Source: Deltaproteobacteria bacterium (GTDB lineage Bacteria; Desulfobacterota; DSM-4660; Desulfatiglandales; Desulfatiglandaceae). From it: a stretch of DNA of 7,442 nucleotides. The position numbers and the translations under genes are program-made. The stretch covers positions 1-7,442 of the forward strand of contig DREN01000383.1 in assembly GCA_011051075.1 (NCBI GenBank). The letters are read 5' to 3'. Each line of letters opens with the position of its first letter. The first letter of the stretch is position 1. This document shows, in pieces, positions 1 through 6,017 of this stretch. A model generated the notes under the pieces. It was not told where the DNA came from, ran no database searches, and was given only the letters and a program-made list of their open reading frames with translations.

Positions 1-642
1 AAGCCTGACGGTGAAATCCTCCCTGCACCCGAACCCTTCAGCGCACACCGGGTCTCCCTTTACAAGGAGGCTTTTTCTTGTCTTGCACAGCCTGACCCTG
101 ACCAGGGGGGCCTTTTCAAGGGGCTTTACCTCAGGGGGGGGAGGCGGAATTTTTTTTATCTGCTCGATCAGGGCCTCGGCCTGGAACCGGAACCTTCCCC
201 GCGGATATCTGATCAGGTAGCCCTCAAGGGCCTCTCTGGCCCGGTCAGGCCGGTTAAGCTGAAACAGGAGGAGCCCCTCCCTGTACCGGGCTATCTCCGC
301 TGCCTTTGGATAGTCCCTGTAGACCTGTCTGTAAACCTTCAGGGCCTCTTCCGGGGCGTCAAGGAAGGATGAGAGGAGGGTGGCCTTGGCAAGGAGGGCG
401 TCTATCCTTATGGAGGGTATGGAGGTCAGTTCTATGGCCGTCTCATAGTTCTCCAGGGCCTCCATATACTTGCCCACCTCGATGAGGTAGCTGGCGTAGT
501 TGATGTCATAGCGTGCCTCCCGCGCCCTTTCCAGATCTTCCCCGGCCGGGCAGGTGCAAGGAAAGAAGATGGAAAGGGTCAGCAACACCAGGAACGGGAC
601 ATGTTTTTTGATCCTCGGAACGTTCCTTTTAGCCGGGACCAC
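1..642 (-). CDS. TPR-repeat envelope protein, possible SpoIID-like C-terminal domain (3' end beyond window)
   Basis: I translated this frame by hand: it is open from the upstream TAG at 673-675 to base 1, so the C-terminus is missing and 214 residues are visible. No ATG is in frame. I chose GTG at 640-642 because AAGGTG lies 9 bases upstream; the GTG at 652-654 has no good ribosome site. Residues 1-14 are basic, 15-27 hydrophobic (VPFLVLLTLSIFF), followed by PCTCPAG, so it is exported; a lipoprotein is possible, but the lipobox is atypical. Residues 35-163 are helical TPR-type repeats, with YPKAAEIARYREGLLLFQLN and ALEGYLIRYPRGRFRFQAEA resembling BamD/YbgF-like repeats. A proline linker (PPPPP, 166-170) follows, and then PLVRVRLCKTRKSLLVKGD, a beta-rich start similar to SpoIID/LytB domains. 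That last assignment is tentative because only about 35 residues of it are visible. The gene lies 30 bases after the 955-residue protein gene and is probably in the same operon. Confidence 0.8.
   Translation of the reverse strand, partial: MVPAKRNVPRIKKHVPFLVLLTLSIFFPCTCPAGEDLERAREARYDINYASYLIEVGKYMEALENYETAIELTSIPSIRIDALLAKATLLSSFLDAPEEALKVYRQVYRDYPKAAEIARYREGLLLFQLNRPDRAREALEGYLIRYPRGRFRFQAEALIEQIKKIPPPPPEVKPLEKAPLVRVRLCKTRKSLLVKGDPVCAEGFGCREDFTVRL
134..157 (-). repeat. Paired homopolymer tracts (A8 and C8 in the coding strand)
   Basis: The plus strand has G8 at 134-141 and T8 at 150-157, so the coding strand reads A8, then eight bases, then C8. They encode the KK-I-PPPPP linker between the TPR part and the C-terminal part of the left-hand gene. 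With the lengths as printed the frame stays open. Losing one C brings TAA (126-128) into frame within three codons, and gaining one C makes TGA directly after the tract. Slippage here would therefore switch the C-terminal domain off. It could also be a site of sequencing error. Confidence 0.75.
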
Positions 643-651
643 TGTCTTGTA

Positions 652-657
652 CACCTT
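652..657 (-). promoter_or_regulatory. Ribosome binding site deciding a GTG start
   Basis: The coding strand reads AAGGTG, one mismatch from AAGGAG, 9 bases before the GTG at 640-642. It is the only Shine-Dalgarno-like match at a sensible distance from any start codon in this frame. It lies in the 30-base gap after the upstream TAG. Confidence 0.45.
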
Positions 658-672
658 ATAAATTGCTCTGCC

Positions 673-3540
673 CTACCTTCCCTTCAGATAGTCGTTCATG
701 AACTTCAGGTTGCTGTCATCCGGTGCAATCTGAAGGCCCTTTTTCACAATGGAGACGGCCTTTTGGGTCTGGCCCGAAGAGGCCAGGTATTTGGCGTAGA
801 TCCGGTAGAGCCTTACCTCCTGGGGGAAGGCCTTAAGGCCTTTTTCAAGGGTCTTTTCTGCCTTGGAACTTTGCCCAAGGTTAATCTGGGTGTACGCCAG
901 GTAGAGATAGACATCCTTGTCATCCCTGATGGAGAGGGCCTTCCTGAAGAGGCCGTCGGCATCCTTGAATCTCTTCTCCTTGAAGGCGGCTATTCCCTTT
1001 GATTTCATTTTTTCCAAATCGGGGGTTTTTTCCCTGGGCACGGTCCTGGGGGCCTTTTCAGGCTCGGTCACAGGGCCTTTTTTTCCAGGGCCTGGTCTCT
1101 GCTCCTCGGGGGGGGCCTGCTTCTTTGCCTCTGCCTTTTTTACGGGGGCAGCCGCAGGCCTGGCAAGGCCTTCCTTCATCATCTTCAGGGTCTCGTTATC
1201 GGGATTCATCCTGAGTGCCTTTTCCAGCAGGGCCAGGGCCTGGTCTTTCCTCCCCTTGGAGGCAAGGTGCCTGGCATAGATCTGGTAGAACCTCACCTCG
1301 TAGGGGAACACCTTTATCCCCTTTTCAAGGGTTTTTTCCGCCTTCTCATCCTCTCCCATGTTCATCTGGGTGTATGCCAGGTACAGATAGACCTCGTTGT
1401 CGTCCTTCAGGGACATGGCCCTGCTCAGGAACTGATGGGCCTGCCCGAACCTTCGCTTTGTAAAGGCCTCTATCCCCTTGCCTTTCTGTTCCTGAAAACG
1501 GGCCTCTACGGCCTCTGGCGTCATCTCCTTCTCTTCCACCAGGACTATCTTCCGCCCATGGGGATAGGGGGCGTCAAGGAGGCTCTTCACGAGGATGTCC
1601 CCCTCAAGCCTGAGTTCCCTCTCTGTCTTGGCCCCAAGGTAGTTGCCGTAGAGCACGAGCTTGCTCCGGGAGAGGACCTCTTCCTCCCGGTTTCCGTAGA
1701 TGTTGTTGTTGATCAGTTCAACATTGCCGGCCGCAAAATCCAGTCCCACCCGGTTTCCTGTGACGGTGCTCTTAACCATGCGGCCGTTAGCGCCGTCAAG
1801 GACAATCCCACGGTGAAACCCACCGATCAGCAGGTCGTCAAAGACAAAGCGGCTTCCCTGGCCCATGGTTACACCGTCTCCGCCCTTGCCCTTTACGGTG
1901 GTGGATCTGGCCTCAACGTTTCCGCCTGCGGCCTGAACACAGGGGTTGCAATCCTGGAGGCTCGCATGGGAGATGTCGGCCCGTCCACCGGGAACCACGT
2001 AGATCCCCTTCCAGTCCTTGCCCTTGAGAATCACTGAGCGGTCCTCAGTTCCTGCGATCTTGAGGGTCCCTTCTACCATGAGCCGGGCCCCCGGAGAAAA
2101 ATTCAGGCTCGAACCCGGGCCTATCTCCAGTATCTCGCCCTCTGGTACAAGGGAGGGCTCTGAAATTAGATATACCCCCGGGACCAGGGTGCCCGTGCAT
2201 ATCTTGGGGAGCTTTACCTCATCAAAATGGGGCATGATCACCTTCACGGCCCGGGTGGGCCTGGAACGGTTGCCGGTCTTATCCACGGATCTGATCCGGT
2301 AGTAATGGACGCTCCCCTGGGTGACTCCGGCGTCCAGAAAGCCCTGATCCTTGGTCTTGGCCAGGACCTGGAACTCCCCCACGGGCCTGTCTCCCTTCTC
2401 CACCACGAACTCGTTCAGATCCTCGGTTGGGGGGATTGACCATGTGAGGGAAACCCCCTGCCTCCCGGCGCCGGCCTTCAGCCGTTTCGGTGCGGGCGGG
2501 GCTGTGGCATCGATGGTGACGGTCCCCCCGGTCTCCACCCATAGCCTCTCAACGCCGTTGGGCTTCACCATCCGTATCTTGATGGGGACGTTGGCCACCC
2601 TGTCACCCTCTCTTACCGTATAGACCCCCTTGTATATACCCCCGTCCCTGTATGGAATCGGGATGCCCTTCTTGAAATCCCCTAAGTCAAAGGTACACCT
2701 GAGTCCCTTCTCAGCGTTTATTTCCACCTCAATCTGTTCTCCGGCCCCGAACACTCCCCTGTCAATATTGGTATCCACGGAGATTATCTCGGGCAGGGCC
2801 TCCCTGTGGGGGCTGTCAGGGACAAACTGGGTGATCTTCCATCCCAGATCGTATATTACGAGCCTCATATGTTTTCTCTCAGATTCGTCCATGACCGCCT
2901 CAAGCACTACCGCTGCGGCGCTCAGGGGGCTCGTGGGGATGGCTATCTTTCTCTTTGAGGCGGAATCGGTCCAGGTCCCAAGGACCTTACCCCTGTGATT
3001 GACCATCTTGATCCTGGCCTCCACTGAATACTCGTTATAGGCAACCGCCTTCAGCATGACCGCAGAGACTATCTCTGGGTAAACCAGGCCATCCACCTCC
3101 AGGGCCCTGCACAGTTCCTGGTAAGATGCCTTTTCCCAGGTCTTCCCCTTAAGGGACTCAAGCCTTCTGTCCACACTGGCCAGGACCTGGGTGGAGTAGC
3201 CTTTCCCGTTCAACTGGTTGTTGATTACCCCCCTGATCAGACCTGCCACGAACCTGCCCTTGTCGCTTTCAGGATCAACCCTCATGCTCATGGGGCCTTT
3301 ATCCTCTGTCCCGGCCTGCTTGTCAGGGGCCTCTTCCTTCAGATCCTTCCTGTTTTCTCCCTTGTAGAGGAATTTGGCCGGAAGCACCGCTATCTTTCTC
3401 GGGATTGCTCCCTCTTTAATATAGGGGACCTTCCCGGGCTCCTGCTGAGGCGCGCAGGACCAGAAGAATAGGGCTATAACCGGCAAGAGGAGTATCGGCC
3501 ATATCCAGAAGGACGGCTTTTTTTTCACCTGTTTCATCAT
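673..3540 (-). CDS. Multidomain envelope protein: GNA1162-like, FN3, beta-helix and duplicated TPR
   Basis: This is a 955-residue protein. Residues 1-29 form an N-terminal signal: basic MMKQVKKK, hydrophobic 11-27, then WSC at 27-29. Cys29 could be lipidated, but Phe and Trp at -3 and -2 are atypical, so an uncleaved anchor is the alternative. Residues 47-235 resemble the GNA1162/DUF799 lipoprotein family: KIAVLPAKF at the start, ALEVDGLVYPEIVSA at 146-160, then VEARIKMVNHRGKVLGTW. Residues 250-345 look like an immunoglobulin-type beta-sandwich. Residues 349-436 are FN3-like (LTWSIPP, then YYRIRSVDKTGNRS). Residues 450-640 have the short Gly/Asn-rich repeats of a right-handed beta-helix (e.g. 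GIVLDGANGRMVKSTVTGNR). Residues 684-793 and 844-955 are two TPR modules joined by a Lys/Pro/Glu/Ala-rich linker. The start ATG overlaps the asmA-like stop as ATGA, with AGGAGG 5 bases upstream; a second ATG follows at once. The role is probably periplasmic or outer-membrane scaffolding; no enzyme motif is visible. Confidence 0.9.
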   Translation of the reverse strand: MMKQVKKKPSFWIWPILLLPVIALFFWSCAPQQEPGKVPYIKEGAIPRKIAVLPAKFLYKGENRKDLKEEAPDKQAGTEDKGPMSMRVDPESDKGRFVAGLIRGVINNQLNGKGYSTQVLASVDRRLESLKGKTWEKASYQELCRALEVDGLVYPEIVSAVMLKAVAYNEYSVEARIKMVNHRGKVLGTWTDSASKRKIAIPTSPLSAAAVVLEAVMDESERKHMRLVIYDLGWKITQFVPDSPHREALPEIISVDTNIDRGVFGAGEQIEVEINAEKGLRCTFDLGDFKKGIPIPYRDGGIYKGVYTVREGDRVANVPIKIRMVKPNGVERLWVETGGTVTIDATAPPAPKRLKAGAGRQGVSLTWSIPPTEDLNEFVVEKGDRPVGEFQVLAKTKDQGFLDAGVTQGSVHYYRIRSVDKTGNRSRPTRAVKVIMPHFDEVKLPKICTGTLVPGVYLISEPSLVPEGEILEIGPGSSLNFSPGARLMVEGTLKIAGTEDRSVILKGKDWKGIYVVPGGRADISHASLQDCNPCVQAAGGNVEARSTTVKGKGGDGVTMGQGSRFVFDDLLIGGFHRGIVLDGANGRMVKSTVTGNRVGLDFAAGNVELINNNIYGNREEEVLSRSKLVLYGNYLGAKTERELRLEGDILVKSLLDAPYPHGRKIVLVEEKEMTPEAVEARFQEQKGKGIEAFTKRRFGQAHQFLSRAMSLKDDNEVYLYLAYTQMNMGEDEKAEKTLEKGIKVFPYEVRFYQIYARHLASKGRKDQALALLEKALRMNPDNETLKMMKEGLARPAAAPVKKAEAKKQAPPEEQRPGPGKKGPVTEPEKAPRTVPREKTPDLEKMKSKGIAAFKEKRFKDADGLFRKALSIRDDKDVYLYLAYTQINLGQSSKAEKTLEKGLKAFPQEVRLYRIYAKYLASSGQTQKAVSIVKKGLQIAPDDSNLKFMNDYLKGR
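697..999 (-). repeat. TPR module duplication, copy B (C-terminal)
   Basis: These bases encode residues 848-948 of the 955-residue protein. They align without gaps to residues 688-788, with a shift of exactly 160 residues (480 bp). By hand count 54 of 101 residues are identical, including VYLYLAYTQ, KAEKTLEKG and the IYA-LA core. The similarity is also visible in the DNA, pointing to an intragenic duplication that has since diverged. Confidence 0.85.
1177..1479 (-). repeat. TPR module duplication, copy A
   Basis: These bases encode residues 688-788 of the 955-residue protein, the first copy of the duplicated TPR module. About 59 residues separate it from copy B, mainly a Lys/Pro/Glu/Ala-rich linker (794-846) that probably acts as a flexible spacer. 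Confidence 0.85.
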
Positions 3541-5753
3541 GTCTTCCTCCTCTCAAGGACCTTGTCTATATCCAGGTCTTTTGTGATTCCAAGAGCGGTC
3601 TGGACCTGACCTGCAAGCAGGAGACGTTTTTCCTTGATCAGGAACTCCCCCCTGCCCCAGGCGTCTATCAGGGGTCCCCTGAGGGAAAAGGTGTCCAGGA
3701 CTATCCGGCCCCCCTGGAGGTCTGCCCTGGCCACGGCACTGTCAAAGTAGATGGAGTCCAGTGTCCCCGGGTCTACGCCTGCCACAGTGAGGATGTCGAT
3801 CAGGAAACTCAGGCGGTAGTCAAGGGTCGAGATGTTATGGACGGAGCACCTGGAGATCCTGGCCACCACCTGGCCCTCGGCTCCGTCTAAAAGGGCCTTT
3901 GGATTATCTCCACTGGTGAAGATAGAGGCAGACACGGTCAGTTTCCCAGAGAGATGGAGGGGAAGCTCCCTTGAAAAGGAGGCGATAAAGGAGTAGAGGC
4001 TCAGGCCCGCTCCCTTCCCGTCGATCTGGGCCACCAGCGTGCTTGGCGGAAGAAACCTTGCTGCCATGGACATATTCATGCCGCCCACGCGGATCCGTCC
4101 GGTTACGGTTGCCTGATCCTGCCTGCAGAGCAGTTCCAGGTTTATGTCAGCCATCCTGGGAAGATCGTTGAACTGGAAACTCCTGATGAGCGCCTTGAGA
4201 TGCAGATCCTTCCCCTTTACCACGGTAAAGTCAAAATTTCTGGTTCCGGGACCGTGCGAAGCCTGATCTTCCTCTCCCTTTGCCGATACGGGCCTGGATA
4301 TGCGGAAGTTGTTCAAACGTGCCACAAAGCCCATCTCCCGGTCGGGGCGGACCTTGACCATGCCGCCCTCGGCCAGTACCTGAAGGGACGGGTTGGCAAG
4401 GCCGAAGTCAAACTTCAGGCTCAGGGCCTCACCCTTTTCTGCCTTCAGGTCCAGGACCGTGTCAAAGACCCCGAAGGTGTTGAGGCGGCCTTTGAACGCG
4501 GTCTTCTCCAGATCAAGGGGGAGTGCGAAGGACCCGCTCATGGAACCGGCCCCCCCCTTGGATGAGCTGAACTGGAGTTTTTCCACGTTAATGGAGGGTT
4601 TCCCCTCCTTGATGGTTATCCTGGTATCGAGCCTGTCTACGGTGAAGTCCTGGCCGGCCCCCTTTTCAGAGACCACGTGGATCTTGAGACCCTCGGTCTT
4701 CAGATCCACAGAACCGCTCACAGAGGTCTTATCCCCCTGGGTCCCCTTTATGTCCAGGGATGAAAGAGTAATGGCCCCTTTGGCGTTCAGGGTTTTCAGC
4801 TTTGCCTTTGCGATGAGGTTGTCCAGGGCCTCCTTGCCCCTGGGGTTCTCCATTATCCAGCCGTAAACGGTCTCCACGTCAAAGCTGAGATTGGCGCATT
4901 TGAGCTGGTAGGCGCCGTCCTTTGACAGGCTTACAGATATCTCCTTGAATTCGTTCTTGTCAAAGTAGAGGGATGCCGATGATAGGATGAGGTCCCCGGT
5001 CTGGGAGTCCATCTCCAGTTTAAGGTTCCTTGCCCCTACCTTTTCAATCCTGGGGATCTGGCCCGCCAGGTCTTCCTTGAGGAATCCGAACTTCACCAGG
5101 AAATCCTTTACGGCCCCGGGGTTGAGCGATGCCTCGGGGGCGTCCACCCTCAGCTTCAGGGGTTCCAGGGACGAAACCGTAATGCTTCCAGCGAACTTGA
5201 GCCCTATCTCGTCAACGGAGAACTCCTTTACCCGTACAGATACGGTCTGGTCCTTCTTCTCGATCTGGTCCATGGCCAGGGCAAAGGAAACCGGCTGTAT
5301 TTCCGCCCCGAGCCCCTTCAACATGAACCTTCCACGGTTCACCGTGATGCCCCCTATCATCTCAGCGGGGATGGCCGATGTGGATAGGGGAGCGGCCTTC
5401 TCCATATTCCCGTTCCCCCTGTCGCGGGAGATAAGATCGGCAGGGAGAAGGGGGTCGTCCAGCACGACCCTCTTAAGGGAAATCCTGCCCCCGATCAGGG
5501 CCAGCAGATCGGGATAAAGGCTCAGGGAGGGTATCTTTACGCTGTTGTTTTCATGTTCAACCTCTATCCCCGTAAAAACGATGGTGGGCATGGGCGAATA
5601 ACGGAACTCCACGCTCTCAAATTTTACCGCGGCGCCTAAGTGCTTACGGGTTATCTCTTCTATGTTGGCGTTTATGTAGAGCCCTGCCCCGAACAATAGG
5701 ACGACAAGGGCGAGAAAACAGGATGATACGATTATGACAAGTTTCTTTTTCAT
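3537..5753 (-). CDS. AsmA-like inner-membrane-anchored periplasmic protein
   Basis: This is a 738-residue protein with one N-terminal membrane helix (about residues 4-27, after MKKK) and no cleavage site that I can see. The rest is long, beta-rich and low in motifs, as in the AsmA/TamB/YhdP superfamily. The N-terminal part has the family pattern (VKFESVEFRYSPMPTIVFTG at 43-62, then SLSLYPDLLALIGGRISLKR). The C-terminal part (about 585-725) fits the AsmA C-terminal region, with ARADLQGGRIVLDTFSLRGP and IDAWGRGEFLIKEKRLLLAG. Proteins of this superfamily span the periplasm and are implicated in phospholipid transfer to, or assembly of, the outer membrane. The start ATG is preceded by AGGGGGGA at 5761-5768, 7 bases away. 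The stop TGA overlaps the next start (ATGA), suggesting translational coupling to the 955-residue protein. The exact subfamily is not recognised, so no gene symbol is given. Confidence 0.87.
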   Translation of the reverse strand: MKKKLVIIVSSCFLALVVLLFGAGLYINANIEEITRKHLGAAVKFESVEFRYSPMPTIVFTGIEVEHENNSVKIPSLSLYPDLLALIGGRISLKRVVLDDPLLPADLISRDRGNGNMEKAAPLSTSAIPAEMIGGITVNRGRFMLKGLGAEIQPVSFALAMDQIEKKDQTVSVRVKEFSVDEIGLKFAGSITVSSLEPLKLRVDAPEASLNPGAVKDFLVKFGFLKEDLAGQIPRIEKVGARNLKLEMDSQTGDLILSSASLYFDKNEFKEISVSLSKDGAYQLKCANLSFDVETVYGWIMENPRGKEALDNLIAKAKLKTLNAKGAITLSSLDIKGTQGDKTSVSGSVDLKTEGLKIHVVSEKGAGQDFTVDRLDTRITIKEGKPSINVEKLQFSSSKGGAGSMSGSFALPLDLEKTAFKGRLNTFGVFDTVLDLKAEKGEALSLKFDFGLANPSLQVLAEGGMVKVRPDREMGFVARLNNFRISRPVSAKGEEDQASHGPGTRNFDFTVVKGKDLHLKALIRSFQFNDLPRMADINLELLCRQDQATVTGRIRVGGMNMSMAARFLPPSTLVAQIDGKGAGLSLYSFIASFSRELPLHLSGKLTVSASIFTSGDNPKALLDGAEGQVVARISRCSVHNISTLDYRLSFLIDILTVAGVDPGTLDSIYFDSAVARADLQGGRIVLDTFSLRGPLIDAWGRGEFLIKEKRLLLAGQVQTALGITKDLDIDKVLERRKT

Positions 5754-5761
5754 CTTATTAT
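5734..5761 (+). promoter_or_regulatory. Possible sigma70-type promoter, plus strand
   Basis: ATGACA (5734-5739, 5 of 6 to TTGACA) is followed by a 16-base spacer and TATTAT (5756-5761, 5 of 6 to TATAAT). Transcription would start near 5768 and run through the inverted-repeat region, antisense to the asmA-like leader. The site lies partly within the first codons of that gene. Matches of this quality occur by chance, so it counts mainly together with the adjacent fold. Confidence 0.3.
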
Positions 5762-5773
5762 CCCCCCTGATTC

Positions 5774-5794
5774 TGGATCTGACCTTTGGATCTG
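5774..5794. repeat. Short direct repeat TGGATCTG x2
   Basis: TGGATCTG occurs at 5774-5781 and again at 5787-5794, a 13-base period. It lies 21-41 bases upstream of the asmA-like start codon, where the mRNA would read CAGATCCA twice. It could be a regulator site or chance; it also forms part of the outer arm of the long hairpin. Confidence 0.4.
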
Positions 5795-5950
5795 GTGCCC
5801 TGTGCTACCGCCTTCTCCGGTTAGGGCCTTGGGCCCCGCGGCTCCAGCAGGTGGAGCGTGAGAAGGGCCTGTGGCCGGAAAGGTACGGGTTGCGAGTTCA
5901 GCCCTTACCGGAGCCAAGAAGATGTGGTGGCGCGCCTGGTAAGAGAGGTC
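5781..5950 (+). ncRNA. Candidate structured RNA, long bulged hairpin, unidentified
   Basis: This lies within the 256-base gap between the LPP20-like and asmA-like genes. The two ends pair into an imperfect rod: 5781-5787 with 5944-5950, 5790-5792 with 5938-5940, 5794-5798 with 5932-5936, 5804-5809 with 5926-5931, 5812-5815 with 5918-5921, and 5816-5827 with 5901-5912 (one U-U mismatch), about 36 pairs in all. A perfect inner hairpin sits at 5841-5857 (GCTCCA/TGGAGC). Four pairs are G-U if the plus strand is the RNA, and become A-C mismatches on the minus strand, so the plus strand is favoured. I do not recognise a known family: the conserved motifs of tmRNA, SRP RNA, RNase P RNA and tRNA are absent, and 6S RNA, which also has a long bulged stem, is not supported by its sequence. 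It could instead be a leader element of the asmA-like mRNA. Confidence 0.4.
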
Positions 5951-5976
5951 CGCCGCCCAAGGGAGGGCAGCGGACC
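5947..5976 (-). terminator. GC-rich hairpin, possible terminator or attenuator
   Basis: On the minus strand a 12-base-pair stem (5965-5976 with 5947-5958, one U-G pair, loop of 6) is followed by UCUCUU, an imperfect U-tract. It begins 34 bases after the stop of the LPP20-like gene. It could end or attenuate transcription before the asmA-like gene. On the plus strand the U-G pair would be an A-C mismatch. Bases 5947-5950 are also used by the long hairpin, so the two folds exclude each other if present in the same RNA. The tract after the stem is too poor in U to be certain. Confidence 0.45.
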
Positions 5977-5991
5977 CGGTCTGGTCATGGG

Positions 5992-6017
5992 TGAAATAGC
6001 GGGGACTCTCTATTTCA
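5992..6017 (-). other. Perfect 8-bp inverted repeat over the stop codon
   Basis: TGAAATAG at 5992-5999 and CTATTTCA at 6010-6017 are exact reverse complements with a 10-base loop. The repeat includes the TAG stop of the LPP20-like gene. The stem is AT-rich and no U-tract follows, so it is a weak hairpin, perhaps at the 3' end of the message, or chance. Confidence 0.35.

Noticed and set aside
126..157. Apparent frameshift between the TPR part and the C-terminal part of the left-hand gene
   Set aside because: A recount gives eight Cs and eight As, which keep the frame open; the break appears only if one C is dropped.
601..1002. 133-codon plus-strand open frame
   Set aside because: It is antisense to the conserved second TPR module and the adjoining gene start.
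1267..2037. 256-codon plus-strand open frame
   Set aside because: It lies wholly opposite the TPR and beta-helix region of the 955-residue protein gene, has no recognisable domain, and no ribosome site was seen.
2279..2542. Minus-strand 87-codon frame inside the 955-residue gene
   Set aside because: An out-of-frame shadow rich in Arg and Gly with no domain; the main frame has clear FN3 features here.
5768..5800. tmRNA-like start (CTGATTCTGGATCTGAC)
   Set aside because: No tag-peptide frame, no tRNA-like 3' end and no T-arm are present; the match is short and probably chance.
5785..5950. Cobalamin riboswitch, SRP RNA, RNase P RNA or 6S RNA
   Set aside because: Short fragments resemble parts of these (CGCAAC, GGTGCCCTGT), but the defining conserved motifs are missing in both orientations.
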